Shown in pieces: positions 31,966 to 39,405 of a stretch of 39,542 nt of DNA. The DNA lies in contig JAMIFV010000059.1 in the NCBI GenBank assembly GCA_035906055.1, forward strand, positions 1-39,542, in the 5' to 3' direction. The stretch comes from JAMIFV01 sp035906055. GTDB lineage: Bacteria; Pseudomonadota; Alphaproteobacteria; Rickettsiales; JABCZZ01. The notes beneath the pieces were generated by a model, which was not told the DNA's origin, did not search any database, and was given only the letters and a program-made list of their open reading frames with translations. How positions within the stretch are numbered: position 1 is the first letter of the stretch; each line of letters starts with the position of its first letter. Both the position numbers and the translations under genes were made by a program.

Positions 31966-33305
31966 TTTTTGCTCCTGCTGAGTTTGGATTTGCGGATCAG
32001 CCCTTCGTACTGGTGGGCGAACAGGTGTGACTGCACCTGCGACACGAAGTCGGTCAGCACGTTCACGGTGATGAGCAAGCTGGTGCCGCCGAGATAGAAC
32101 GGCAGCTGATAGCTGGCCATCAGCACTTCGGGAACGGTACAGATAAGCGCGAGGTAGATCGCGCCCACCACAGTGAGGCGCTTGATGACGTAGTCAAGGT
32201 ATTCCGCCGTATCCTTACCCGGACGCACGCCCGCGATGAAGCCGCCATGCTTCTTGAGGTTATCGGCAGTATCGTTCACGTTGAACACCACCCCGGTATA
32301 GAAGAAGGAGAAGAACACCACGATCGCCATGAACAGCACGATGTAAAGCGGCTTGCCATGGCCCAGATGGGTGACGATGGGAGTAAGCCAGCTATCCTGT
32401 CCCGGCTGGTTGAAGCTTGCGATGGTCAGCGGGAACAGCAGGATGGAGCTTGCGAAGATCGGGGGGATCACGCCTGCCATGTTAAGCTTAAGCGGCAGAT
32501 GCGATTTGTTCGCCTCCATCATCTTCATACCCACCTGGCGTTTGGGGTTCTGCACCACGATGCGGCGCTGCGCGCGCTCCATGAACACGATCAGCACGAT
32601 CATACCGAAGATGAGCGCGAGGATGCCCAGCACCAGTTCGGTGGAGAGCGCGTTAGTGCGCGCAAGATCCAGCGTGCCGCCAATGGCACTGGGAAGGCCT
32701 GCCACGATACCGGCGAAAATGATGAGCGAAATGCCGTTGCCGATGCCGCGCTGGGTGATCTGCTCGCCCAGCCACATCAGGAACATGGTGCCCGTCACCA
32801 GCGTGGTGGCGGTGATAAGGCGGAACATAAGCCCCGGCTCAAGCACTGCGGAAGCGCCCGCGGAATGCATGCCTTCAAGGCCCACGGCGATGCCGTAGCC
32901 CTGCACGAACGCCAGAAGCACCGTGCCGTAGCGCGTATACTGGTTGATCTTGCGGCGGCCCGTCTCCCCTTCCTTCTTGAGCGCGGCAAGGTGCGGCGAA
33001 GCGATCGTCATCAGCTGTATGATGATAGACGCAGAGATATAAGGCATGATGGCGAGCGCGAAGATACTCATGCGCGACAGCGCGCCGCCGGAGAACATGT
33101 TGAACACGCCCAGCACGCCGCCGGAGTGTTTCTTGAAGATATCTGCGAGAATGATGGGGTCGATGCCCGGAATGGGAATGTAGGAGCCGAGGCGGGCCAC
33201 GACCAGCGCGCCAACCACGAACCAGAGGCGTGCCTTGAGTTCTTTTGCTTTGCCCAATACCCTGAAATCTAAACTGCTTGCGAGGCGTTCTGCCGCTGAA
33301 ACCAT
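31962..33305 (-). CDS. secY: Protein translocase channel subunit SecY
   Basis: The pore of the Sec translocon, 447 residues and ten transmembrane helices. The start is the ATG at 33305-33303 (MVSAAERLASSLDFRVLGKA), which fits the family N-terminus. Family segments seen are GSYIPIPGIDP, SIFALAIMPYISASIIIQLM, QRGIGNGISLIIFAGIVAG and LPLKLNMAGVIPPIFASSIL. A terminator and a candidate promoter precede it, so it starts a separate transcription unit (secY-adk) rather than following rplO directly. Confidence 0.95.
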   Translation of the reverse strand: MVSAAERLASSLDFRVLGKAKELKARLWFVVGALVVARLGSYIPIPGIDPIILADIFKKHSGGVLGVFNMFSGGALSRMSIFALAIMPYISASIIIQLMTIASPHLAALKKEGETGRRKINQYTRYGTVLLAFVQGYGIAVGLEGMHSAGASAVLEPGLMFRLITATTLVTGTMFLMWLGEQITQRGIGNGISLIIFAGIVAGLPSAIGGTLDLARTNALSTELVLGILALIFGMIVLIVFMERAQRRIVVQNPKRQVGMKMMEANKSHLPLKLNMAGVIPPIFASSILLFPLTIASFNQPGQDSWLTPIVTHLGHGKPLYIVLFMAIVVFFSFFYTGVVFNVNDTADNLKKHGGFIAGVRPGKDTAEYLDYVIKRLTVVGAIYLALICTVPEVLMASYQLPFYLGGTSLLITVNVLTDFVSQVQSHLFAHQYEGLIRKSKLSRSKK

Positions 33306-33348
33306 TGTAGGAATACCATGTGTAAAAGAGATATTTTTAGGAAGGGTC

Positions 33349-33376
33349 GTTGTAGCATGCGAACGGCAAGTTGCAA
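33349..33376 (-). promoter_or_regulatory. Candidate secY-adk promoter within heptamer repeats
   Basis: On the minus strand TTGCAA (33376-33371), a 16-base spacer and TACAAC (33354-33349), 44 bases before the secY ATG. The -35 region lies in three tandem AACTTGC heptamers (about 33365-33386). Confidence 0.35.
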
Positions 33377-33444
33377 GTTGCAAGTTGGCATGCTTTTGCT
33401 ATGTGGGGCGCCTGTGTGAAACCTGCAAGGACTTCACGAATAAT

Positions 33445-33476
33445 AAAAAGCCGGCAGGATAACCTACCGGCTTTTT
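33445..33476. terminator. Bidirectional rho-independent terminator between rplO and secY
   Basis: GCCGG/CCGGC with an inner AGG/CCT extension, loop ATAA, and outer A5/T5. T-tracts follow on both strands (TTTTTTTT on plus, TTTTTATTATT on minus). It lies 22 bases after the rplO stop. Confidence 0.8.
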
Positions 33477-33497
33477 TTTGTTCGGTCAGAGCGTGTT

Positions 33498-33992
33498 TTA
33501 CGCCTTTTTAGCTTTCTTGCCTTCGGGCTTGGGCTCTACTGCCTTCACAGTCACTTTGCCACCGGCCTTTTCAACAGCCGCGATGGCAGACTTGGAAGCG
33601 CGGGTAACGTCGAGCGTCAGCTTGGCCTTCAGCGCGCCCTTGGAGAGCAGCTTTACGCCGTGCTTGTTATTGCGCGCTACACCGGAGAGGATAAGCTCCA
33701 CGTCAGTGATAGGCTTGGAACCGTCCAGCTTGCCGGAGTCGATGGCTTTCTGCAGGTCGCCAACGTTCACTACCGCGAACTCAACGGATTTGTGCTGGTT
33801 GAAGCCGCGCTTGGGCAGGCGGCGATGGATCGGCATCTGGCCGCCTTCAAAACCGTTGATGCGTACACCGGTACGCGCTGTCTGGCCTTTACCGCCACGA
33901 CCGCTGGTCTTACCCTTGCCGCTGCCGATACCACGGCCTACGCGCATGCGGCGTTTATGGGCGCCTTCGTTGTCTTTAATTTCGTTCAACAT
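33498..33992 (-). CDS. rplO: 50S ribosomal protein L15
   Basis: 164 residues. The N-terminal Gly/Arg/Lys-rich region (MRVGRGIGSGKGKTSGRGGK, FEGGQMPIHRRLPKRGF) is diagnostic for L15, and a basic tail (PEGKKAKKA) ends it. It is the last gene before the terminator. Confidence 0.96.
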   Translation of the reverse strand: MLNEIKDNEGAHKRRMRVGRGIGSGKGKTSGRGGKGQTARTGVRINGFEGGQMPIHRRLPKRGFNQHKSVEFAVVNVGDLQKAIDSGKLDGSKPITDVELILSGVARNNKHGVKLLSKGALKAKLTLDVTRASKSAIAAVEKAGGKVTVKAVEPKPEGKKAKKA

Positions 33993-34014
33993 AACTTCCT
34001 CGTTGCAACTATAA

Positions 34015-34335
34015 CTATTCTACGATTTTCACCAGATGCTTCACGCTTTCGATCATGCCGCGAACGGAAGAAGTATCTTCCAGCGTGCGGGTGCGGTGCA
34101 TCTTGTTGAGGCCGAGACCGATCAGCGTGCCGCGCTGGTAACCCTGGCGGCCGATGGGGCTGGCAATCTGCTGTACCGTAACGGTTTTGCCGGACTTTGC
34201 AGCGGCAGCAGGCTTCGCTGCCTTGGCTGCGGGAACTGCAGCAGCCTTTGCTTCCGCCTTGGGAGCGGCAGCGGGCTTCTTAGCCGCTTTGGGCTTTGCT
34301 TCGGCTTTTTCAGCTTTATCTTTTTTCTCGACCAT
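34015..34335 (-). CDS. rpmD: 50S ribosomal protein L30 with long Ala/Lys-rich N-terminal extension
   Basis: 106 residues, against about 60 for a usual bacterial L30. Residues 50-106 are a normal L30 (TVTVQQIASPIGRQGYQRGT, GLGLNKMHRTRTLEDTSSVR). Residues 1-49 are almost only Ala, Lys, Pro and Glu, like a histone H1 tail. GAGG lies five bases before the ATG at 34335, so the long form is the best-supported start and the extension is likely translated. The extension could reach out of the ribosome or bind RNA; this is inference. Confidence 0.93.
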   Translation of the reverse strand: MVEKKDKAEKAEAKPKAAKKPAAAPKAEAKAAAVPAAKAAKPAAAAKSGKTVTVQQIASPIGRQGYQRGTLIGLGLNKMHRTRTLEDTSSVRGMIESVKHLVKIVE

Positions 34336-34357
34336 AGGAACCTCGTTCTACTCTCTA

Positions 34358-34921
34358 TTATTCTTCGCTGGCTGCGGTTTCGGTGGTAGCGGATTCGCGA
34401 CGGCCGATGATCTCACCCACTTTCTTGCCACGCTTTGCAGCGATAGCGCGGGGGGAACGCATGCCGGTCAGCGCGTCGAACGTCGCTTTCACCATGTTAT
34501 GCGGGTTGGAGGTGCCGATGGACTTGGCAACCACGTCCTGCACGCCGAGCGCTTCGAACACAGCGCGCATCGGGCCACCGGCGATGATACCGGTACCGGG
34601 AGCTGCCGTGCGCAGATATACCTTGCCTGCGCCGAAACGGCCGGAGCAGTCGTGATGCAGCGTGCGGCCTTCGCGCAGCGCAATGCGCACCATGTGTTTC
34701 TTGGCGTCTTCGGTGGCTTTCTTCACAGCGTCGGAAACTTCCTTGGACTTGCCGGTGCCGTAGCCAACTTTGCCTTTGCCATCGCCCACTACCACGATAG
34801 CTGCAAAGCCGAAGCGCTTACCGCCTTTTACTACTTTAGCAACGCGGTTGACCGCCACGAGCTTGTCGATAATACCCGAAGCTTCGTCGTTCTCTGCTGC
34901 TTTCTTGTTCTCACGTGCCAT
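34358..34921 (-). CDS. rpsE: 30S ribosomal protein S5
   Basis: 187 residues. The S5 RNA-binding part (VNRVAKVVKGGKRFGFAAIV, GDGKGKVGYGTGKSKEVSDA) and the C-terminal part (LRTAAPGTGIIAGGPMRAVF, IGTSNPHNMVKATFDAL) are intact. AGGA lies eight bases before the ATG. It is followed by rpmD. Confidence 0.96.
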   Translation of the reverse strand: MARENKKAAENDEASGIIDKLVAVNRVAKVVKGGKRFGFAAIVVVGDGKGKVGYGTGKSKEVSDAVKKATEDAKKHMVRIALREGRTLHHDCSGRFGAGKVYLRTAAPGTGIIAGGPMRAVFEALGVQDVVAKSIGTSNPHNMVKATFDALTGMRSPRAIAAKRGKKVGEIIGRRESATTETAASEE

Positions 34922-34949
34922 GGTAATGTCCTTATTGATGACTCAAGTA

Positions 34950-35312
34950 TTAGAATGACAGGCCGCCAGCGCGAGCACCGTCTGCAAGCGCCTTGATGCG
35001 TCCATGATAGATATAGCCGCCGCGGTCGAACACGACTTCGGTAACGGAAGCCTTCTTCGCGCGCTCAGCGATGAGTTCGCCAACGGTCTTTGCAGCGTCA
35101 ACGTTAGCGCCGGACTTAACCTTCTTGCGCAGCGCCTCGTCAACGGTGGAAGCCTGGGCCAGCGTAACGCCCTTGCTGTCGTCGATGATCTGGGCGTAGA
35201 TGTGTTTGCCGGAACGGAACACCGAGAGACGCACGCGGCCACCGCTGTTCTTGCGGATGGCGGTGCGGACGCGGGATTTGCGACGCTCGTATAATGACTG
35301 TTCTTTTGCCAT
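34950..35312 (-). CDS. rplR: 50S ribosomal protein L18
   Basis: 120 residues, with RLSVFRSGKHIYAQIIDDSK, the GELIAERAKK helix and the C-terminal VVFDRGGYIYHGRIKALADG, all typical of the 5S-rRNA-binding L18. Confidence 0.96.
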   Translation of the reverse strand: MAKEQSLYERRKSRVRTAIRKNSGGRVRLSVFRSGKHIYAQIIDDSKGVTLAQASTVDEALRKKVKSGANVDAAKTVGELIAERAKKASVTEVVFDRGGYIYHGRIKALADGARAGGLSF

Positions 35313-35330
35313 GACGGATATCCTTTACTA

Positions 35331-35864
35331 TTATTTCTTCTTGCCTTCTTTGCGGCGGATCTTCTTGCCTTCGTACAGCACGCCTTTGCCCTTGTAGGGG
35401 TCAACGCGGCGCAGGCGGTGCAATTCGGCTGCTACCTGACCCACGAGCTGCTTGTCGGCACCGGAGATAACGATGAGGGTCGGCTTTTCGGCCTTGATCT
35501 CAACACCGGCAGGAATGACATATTTGATTTCATGGCTGTAGCCCAGCGTCAGCGTGAGCATGCCCTTATCTACCGCGCAGCGGTAACCTACGCCCACCAC
35601 TTCGATGCGGACGCTGAACCCATCCACCACGCCTTTGACCATGTTATTGATGATCGCGCGGGCGGTGCCCCACATGGCGCGCGCCTTGGGGGAATCGTTC
35701 GCGGGTTCAACCACAACCTTGCCATCGGTGAAGGCGATCTTCGCATTGCTGTTGATGACGGTCTTGAGTTCGCCCTTGGCGCCTTTGATGGCGATTTCCT
35801 GGCCCTTGACTTCGACCTTTACTTTATCGGGTATCGCTACCGGCAATTTACCTACGCGGGACAT
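35331..35864 (-). CDS. rplF: 50S ribosomal protein L6
   Basis: 177 residues. It starts MSRVGKLPVAIPDKVKV and contains GTARAIINNMVKGVVDGFSV and the C-terminal RRVDPYKGKGVLYEGKKIRR, the L6 signature. It lies between rpsH and rplR. Confidence 0.97.
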   Translation of the reverse strand: MSRVGKLPVAIPDKVKVEVKGQEIAIKGAKGELKTVINSNAKIAFTDGKVVVEPANDSPKARAMWGTARAIINNMVKGVVDGFSVRIEVVGVGYRCAVDKGMLTLTLGYSHEIKYVIPAGVEIKAEKPTLIVISGADKQLVGQVAAELHRLRRVDPYKGKGVLYEGKKIRRKEGKKK

Positions 35865-35881
35865 AATCTGGCTTCCTTACC

Positions 35882-36277
35882 TTAGAACACACTAATGAGC
35901 ACTTCGCCGCCAACATTGGCATTGCGTGCTTCAAAGTCGGACATCACACCTTTCGAAGTGGAGAGGATGGCAATGCCAAGACCGTTGAAATATTTGGGCA
36001 GATCCTTGATGGACCCATAATTGCGGCGGCCGGGGGTGGACTCGCGGCTGATCTTTTTGATCACAGGCTCGCCTTCATGGTACTTAAGGTCGATGATGAT
36101 GTCTTTCTTATTGCCTTCTTCCACCAGGCGGAAGTCGCGGATATAGCCTTCGTTCTTCAGAACATTGAGAACGTTGGAGCAGATCTTCGACGAGCGGCAC
36201 TTCACCTGCGCGAGGCGGGCTTTCTGGCCGTTGCGGATGCGGGCGATCATATCGGAGAGGAGGTCGTTCATGGACAT
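35882..36277 (-). CDS. rpsH: 30S ribosomal protein S8
   Basis: 131 residues, with DLLSDMIARIRNGQKARLAQ, the central ISRESTPGRRNYGS and the C-terminal GIAILSTSKGVMSDFEARNA, typical of S8. In E. coli S8 represses this operon by binding near rplE; whether that holds here is unknown. Confidence 0.97.
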   Translation of the reverse strand: MSMNDLLSDMIARIRNGQKARLAQVKCRSSKICSNVLNVLKNEGYIRDFRLVEEGNKKDIIIDLKYHEGEPVIKKISRESTPGRRNYGSIKDLPKYFNGLGIAILSTSKGVMSDFEARNANVGGEVLISVF

Positions 36278-36290
36278 GGTGTGTTGCTCC

Positions 36291-36596
36291 TTACCAGCTG
36301 GACTTTACGAGGCCGGGGATCTGGCCGAACGAACCCAGTTCGCGCAGCTTGATACGGCAGAGTTTGAATTTACGGTAGTTACCGCGGGGACGGCCGGTCA
36401 GCTCGCAACGGTTGCGGTGACGGATCTTGGCGCTGTTGCGCGGCAGTGCGGACAGCTTCATCTGAGCTGCGAAACGCTCTTCCATCGGCAGGTCCCTGTT
36501 CATCACGATTGCCTTGAGTGCGGCGCGGCGCGCGCCATACTGCTTGGCCATCCTGGCGCGGCGGTTATTTTTTTCTACGGAGCTGAGTTTTGCCAT
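36291..36596 (-). CDS. rpsN: 30S ribosomal protein S14
   Basis: 101 residues, the long form without zinc Cys pairs (only scattered Cys in RNRCELTGRPRGNYRKF). It starts MAKLSSVEKNNRRARMAKQY and has the C-terminal IKLRELGSFGQIPGLVKSSW of S14. Confidence 0.97.
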   Translation of the reverse strand: MAKLSSVEKNNRRARMAKQYGARRAALKAIVMNRDLPMEERFAAQMKLSALPRNSAKIRHRNRCELTGRPRGNYRKFKLCRIKLRELGSFGQIPGLVKSSW

Positions 36597-36611
36597 GGGT
36601 AAAAAAACCTT

Positions 36612-37184
36612 CTACTTAATGAACGGGAACTGGAAGCCTGCGAGCAATGCACGCGCTTCATCGTTGTTGGTGGCGGTGGTAATGAAGGAAATGTCCATAC
36701 CACGGATCTTGTCTACCTTGTCGTAGCTGATTTCAGGGAAGATCAGCTGTTCTTTGAGGCCGAGCGTGTAGTTGCCGCGACCGTCGAAGCTCTTGGGGGG
36801 AACGCCACGGAAGTCGCGGATGCGGGGCATCGCCATGGTCACGAGGCGGTCAAGGAATTCATACATGCGCTGCTTGCGCAGGGTTACTTTGGCGCCGATG
36901 GCAAGACCTTCACGCAGCTTGAAGCCTGCGATGGACTTGCGCGAACGCGTCACCACCGGCTTCTGGCCGGAGATAAGGGTGAGTTCGCCTACTGCGGCGT
37001 CGATGACCTTGCTGTCTTCCACAGCTTCACCAAGACCCATGTTGATCACGATCTTTTCGAGCTTGGGAACCTGCATGGGGTTGCTGTAATTGAACTGCTT
37101 CTGCAGCTCAGCGCGGATTTTTTCGTTATAAAGCGCCTGCATACGCGGCAGAGAAGCCTCTGCTTTTTTAGCCGTTTTTGTCAT
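36612..37184 (-). CDS. rplE: 50S ribosomal protein L5
   Basis: 190 residues, with MQVPKLEKIVINMGLGEAVE, SGQKPVVTRSRKSIAGFKLR and a C-terminal region (RGMDISFITTATNNDEARAL) typical of L5. It is the first gene of the cluster here. rplX and rplN, which normally come before it, are missing, and a promoter lies directly upstream. Confidence 0.97.
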   Translation of the reverse strand: MTKTAKKAEASLPRMQALYNEKIRAELQKQFNYSNPMQVPKLEKIVINMGLGEAVEDSKVIDAAVGELTLISGQKPVVTRSRKSIAGFKLREGLAIGAKVTLRKQRMYEFLDRLVTMAMPRIRDFRGVPPKSFDGRGNYTLGLKEQLIFPEISYDKVDKIRGMDISFITTATNNDEARALLAGFQFPFIK

Positions 37185-37241
37185 CTTTTTACTCTCAGTA
37201 AAATGCCGGGTGTTGCCGGACGGAAATCTAAAGAGGCCGGA

Positions 37242-37270
37242 GTTATAGCGAAGTTATTGGCGAATGCAAA
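37242..37270 (-). promoter_or_regulatory. Promoter of the rplE-rplO operon
   Basis: On the minus strand TTTGCA (37270-37265), a 17-base spacer and TATAAC (37247-37242, 5/6 to consensus). The leader to the rplE ATG is about 50 bases and contains a CCGG-rich inverted segment. It supplies the transcript start that the missing upstream genes would normally provide. Confidence 0.6.
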
Positions 37271-37288
37271 CAAAAAGTGGGTTTTTTA

Positions 37289-37387
37289 GAGTTCAGAGTC
37301 CAGAGTTCAGAGTTCAGGAAAAGTAAAGATCTGTAAATTAACAGCAAAATACACTTACTGAACTCCGAACTCTGAACTCCGGATTCT
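37289..37387. repeat. Inverted repeat of GTTCAGA-type units, family F
   Basis: Left arm 37289-37317 consists of GAGTTCAGAGTCCAGAGTTC and continues in the same heptamers. Right arm 37359-37387 is its imperfect inverse (CTGAACTCCGAACTCTGAAC and on). The right arm encodes the last residues of the aminotransferase (RSSEFGVQ). Confidence 0.65.
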
Positions 37388-38572
37388 TTCTAACGCCGTA
37401 TCCAGCGTCTCCTGTTTCTTGGCAAAACAGAAGCGCACGATGCTGGCCTCACGCGGGCTGCTATAGAACGCCGACATGGGAATGCAGTTCACCTTTAATT
37501 CCCGTGTCATCCACTCGGCGAACTCATGTTCCCTGAGTTTTGCCTGCGGGATGGAAAGCCTTGAATAATCCACACTCTGGAAATAGGTGCCCTCGCTGGG
37601 CAGCAGGCGCAGGTCGGTGGATTTTAACCCTTTTCGGAAATAATCCCGCTTCTGCTGGTAGAAATCCGGAAGGCCCCGGTATTTTTCCGGGCACTCCTTT
37701 ATATAGGCAGCTATGCCGTGCTGCATGGGCGTGTTGACGGTGAACACGCTATATTGGTGCAGCTTGCGGAATTCCACGGTCAATGCTTTAGGCGCGGCCA
37801 CATAGCCCACTTTCCAGCCCGTCACATGAAACGTCTTGCCGAAGCTGGAAATGGCGAAACTGCGCGCGGCAAGCTCAGGATAACGCGTAACGGACTCATG
37901 CTTCGCGCCGTCGAATACCATATGCTCATATACTTCGTCGGAGCAGACCAGCACGTCGGTGCCGCGCAGCATGGACTGCAAACGTTCCATGTCCGCCGCT
38001 TTCCATATCGTGGAGGTGGGGTTGTGAGGTGTATTGATGATGAGTAGACGCGTGCGCCTGCCGATAGCATTACCTATCTCATCCAGCGGCAACGCATAAC
38101 CTTTCACCACCCCCTCCCCGTCGCGCTCAATGCGCATGGGAACAGATTTCACCACGCCGCCCACCAGTTTTATGGCAGGTATATAAGAGTCGTAGGCCGG
38201 TTCGATGACGATCACTTCATCACCCTGCCCCACGCAGCAACCGATCACACACAGCAGCGCCTGCGTGGCCCCGGCGGTAACAGTGATCTCGCTATCGGCA
38301 TCATACGCCGCGCCATAATCCGCCCTAAGCTTGGCAGCAATCGCATGACGCAGCTCCGGCGCGCCGGACATCAGCGGATACTGGTTAAGCCCCTTGTCCA
38401 TCGCCTCGTTCACATAAGCGATGAGCTGCTTGTCGCAGTCAAAATCCGGGAAGCCCTGTCCCAGATTCACCGCGCCACACTCCCTGGCCAGAGCCGACAT
38501 GCGCGTAAATATCGTTATGCCCACATCCGGCAGGCGCGAAGGAAAAGAAGGGGTGTATAAGGTAGCGCTCAT
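37355..38572 (-). CDS. ybdL: Class I/II aminotransferase, methionine aminotransferase (YbdL/KAT-like)
   Basis: 405 residues of a PLP-dependent fold-type I aminotransferase, closest in motifs to YbdL (methionine transaminase) and kynurenine aminotransferase. It shows VNLGQGFPDFDCD (35-47), TVTAGATQALLCVIG, NTPHNPTSTIW (180-190), CSDEVYEHMVFDG (210-222) and the PLP-binding SSFGKTFHVTGWKVGY (K246). The last eight or so residues are encoded by a family F repeat, so the natural C-terminus has been slightly altered. It lies on the same strand as the ribosomal cluster, 170 bases upstream of rplE. Confidence 0.82.
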   Translation of the reverse strand: MSATLYTPSFPSRLPDVGITIFTRMSALARECGAVNLGQGFPDFDCDKQLIAYVNEAMDKGLNQYPLMSGAPELRHAIAAKLRADYGAAYDADSEITVTAGATQALLCVIGCCVGQGDEVIVIEPAYDSYIPAIKLVGGVVKSVPMRIERDGEGVVKGYALPLDEIGNAIGRRTRLLIINTPHNPTSTIWKAADMERLQSMLRGTDVLVCSDEVYEHMVFDGAKHESVTRYPELAARSFAISSFGKTFHVTGWKVGYVAAPKALTVEFRKLHQYSVFTVNTPMQHGIAAYIKECPEKYRGLPDFYQQKRDYFRKGLKSTDLRLLPSEGTYFQSVDYSRLSIPQAKLREHEFAEWMTRELKVNCIPMSAFYSSPREASIVRFCFAKKQETLDTALERIRSSEFGVQ

Positions 38573-38620
38573 AGCCCGCCACCATGCCGCATCACGAACA
38601 GAAAGTCGAGGGGTTGCGGC

Positions 38621-39350
38621 TTATGCCTTGATGCCGGGAACTGCAGCCTTCTTTTCAGCGGCAGGCGTAACGACAACCAAGGCCACGTCTTGCGGCGCTG
38701 TCATCGGCAGGCGCTGCATGGAACCGACCCGCTCCACCACATCAGCAGGCAATGTCGCGGAAGGCTCCGGCGGCCTGGCGGGCAATGTATCTTTCAGGCG
38801 CTTGCTGAAGGAGGATTCCGGTATCACGCCGTCCTGAATCTCTTTCATAACCGTCTCTGTCAGCCACTTTGAGGCGGCCTCACGCTGCTGCTGTGTATCG
38901 AGCCTGTGCGTGGCGGCGTACTCTTTCATCAACGCGTCAGCGCGTTCCATATAAGCGATGCGCTCCATTGTACCGGGATGCGTTTGGCTATCGCCAACGG
39001 ATACTCTTTTATAATCTTCCGCTGTCGGGGAGCGGAGCGGGGTGCCGCCGCTATCAACTCCAATATTTCTCTTTACCTGCGCATGGAGCACTTCCTCGAA
39101 GTACGCAATATCAACTTTTGGCATGCCTGAGCCAAGCGGCCCCGCCCCTACAAGATCAGCCAATATTTCGCTCCTTTGCTCAGCGGTATAGCTTGCTGCT
39201 CTAGCGAACAGCGCGACAGGATATGTGTCCTTATGCCTGAGATGGGCCATCTCATGGCCTATAACCACTTGTAACTGAGTAAGGGCCTCCTCATTACCCG
39301 TTAGCATGGCGCGCGAAAACCGCTCTTTCTCGATGCCTATATAATTACCA
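38621..39350 (-). pseudogene. M48-family zinc metalloprotease, 5' end lost to an IS200/IS605 insertion
   Basis: The fragment holds the zinc motif HExxH (VIGHEMAHLRHKD) and a downstream Glu ligand candidate (RSEILADLVGA), as in M48 peptidases (HtpX/BepA/Ste24 group). The remaining ~200 residues are helical and end in a low-complexity Pro/Ala tail. The coding frame can be followed back to NYIGIEKERF, then runs into the right-end hairpins of a transposon. Reading further gives only translated transposon end with no good start (a TTG at 39397). I conclude the N-terminal part was split off; an internal start at MLTGNEE could still yield a short product. Confidence 0.65.
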
Positions 39351-39371
39351 ACCTCCGGCAAAGCCGGAGGT
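39351..39371. repeat. Transposon right-end hairpin
   Basis: Perfect stem ACCTCCGGC / GCCGGAGGT with a three-base loop, between the transposase stop and the protease fragment. A second hairpin, ACCGCC-caa-GGCGGT, lies nearer the transposase (about 39389-39403). Imperfect subterminal hairpins are the recognition sites of IS200/IS605 transposases. Confidence 0.6.
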
Positions 39372-39405
39372 ATAAGACGCTTCGCTTGACCGCCCAAGGC
39401 GGTTG

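Noticed and set aside
33365..33386. Three tandem heptamers as a CRISPR or replication iteron array
   Set aside because: Only three seven-base units with no spacers and no replication or Cas genes; better seen as part of the secY leader or promoter.
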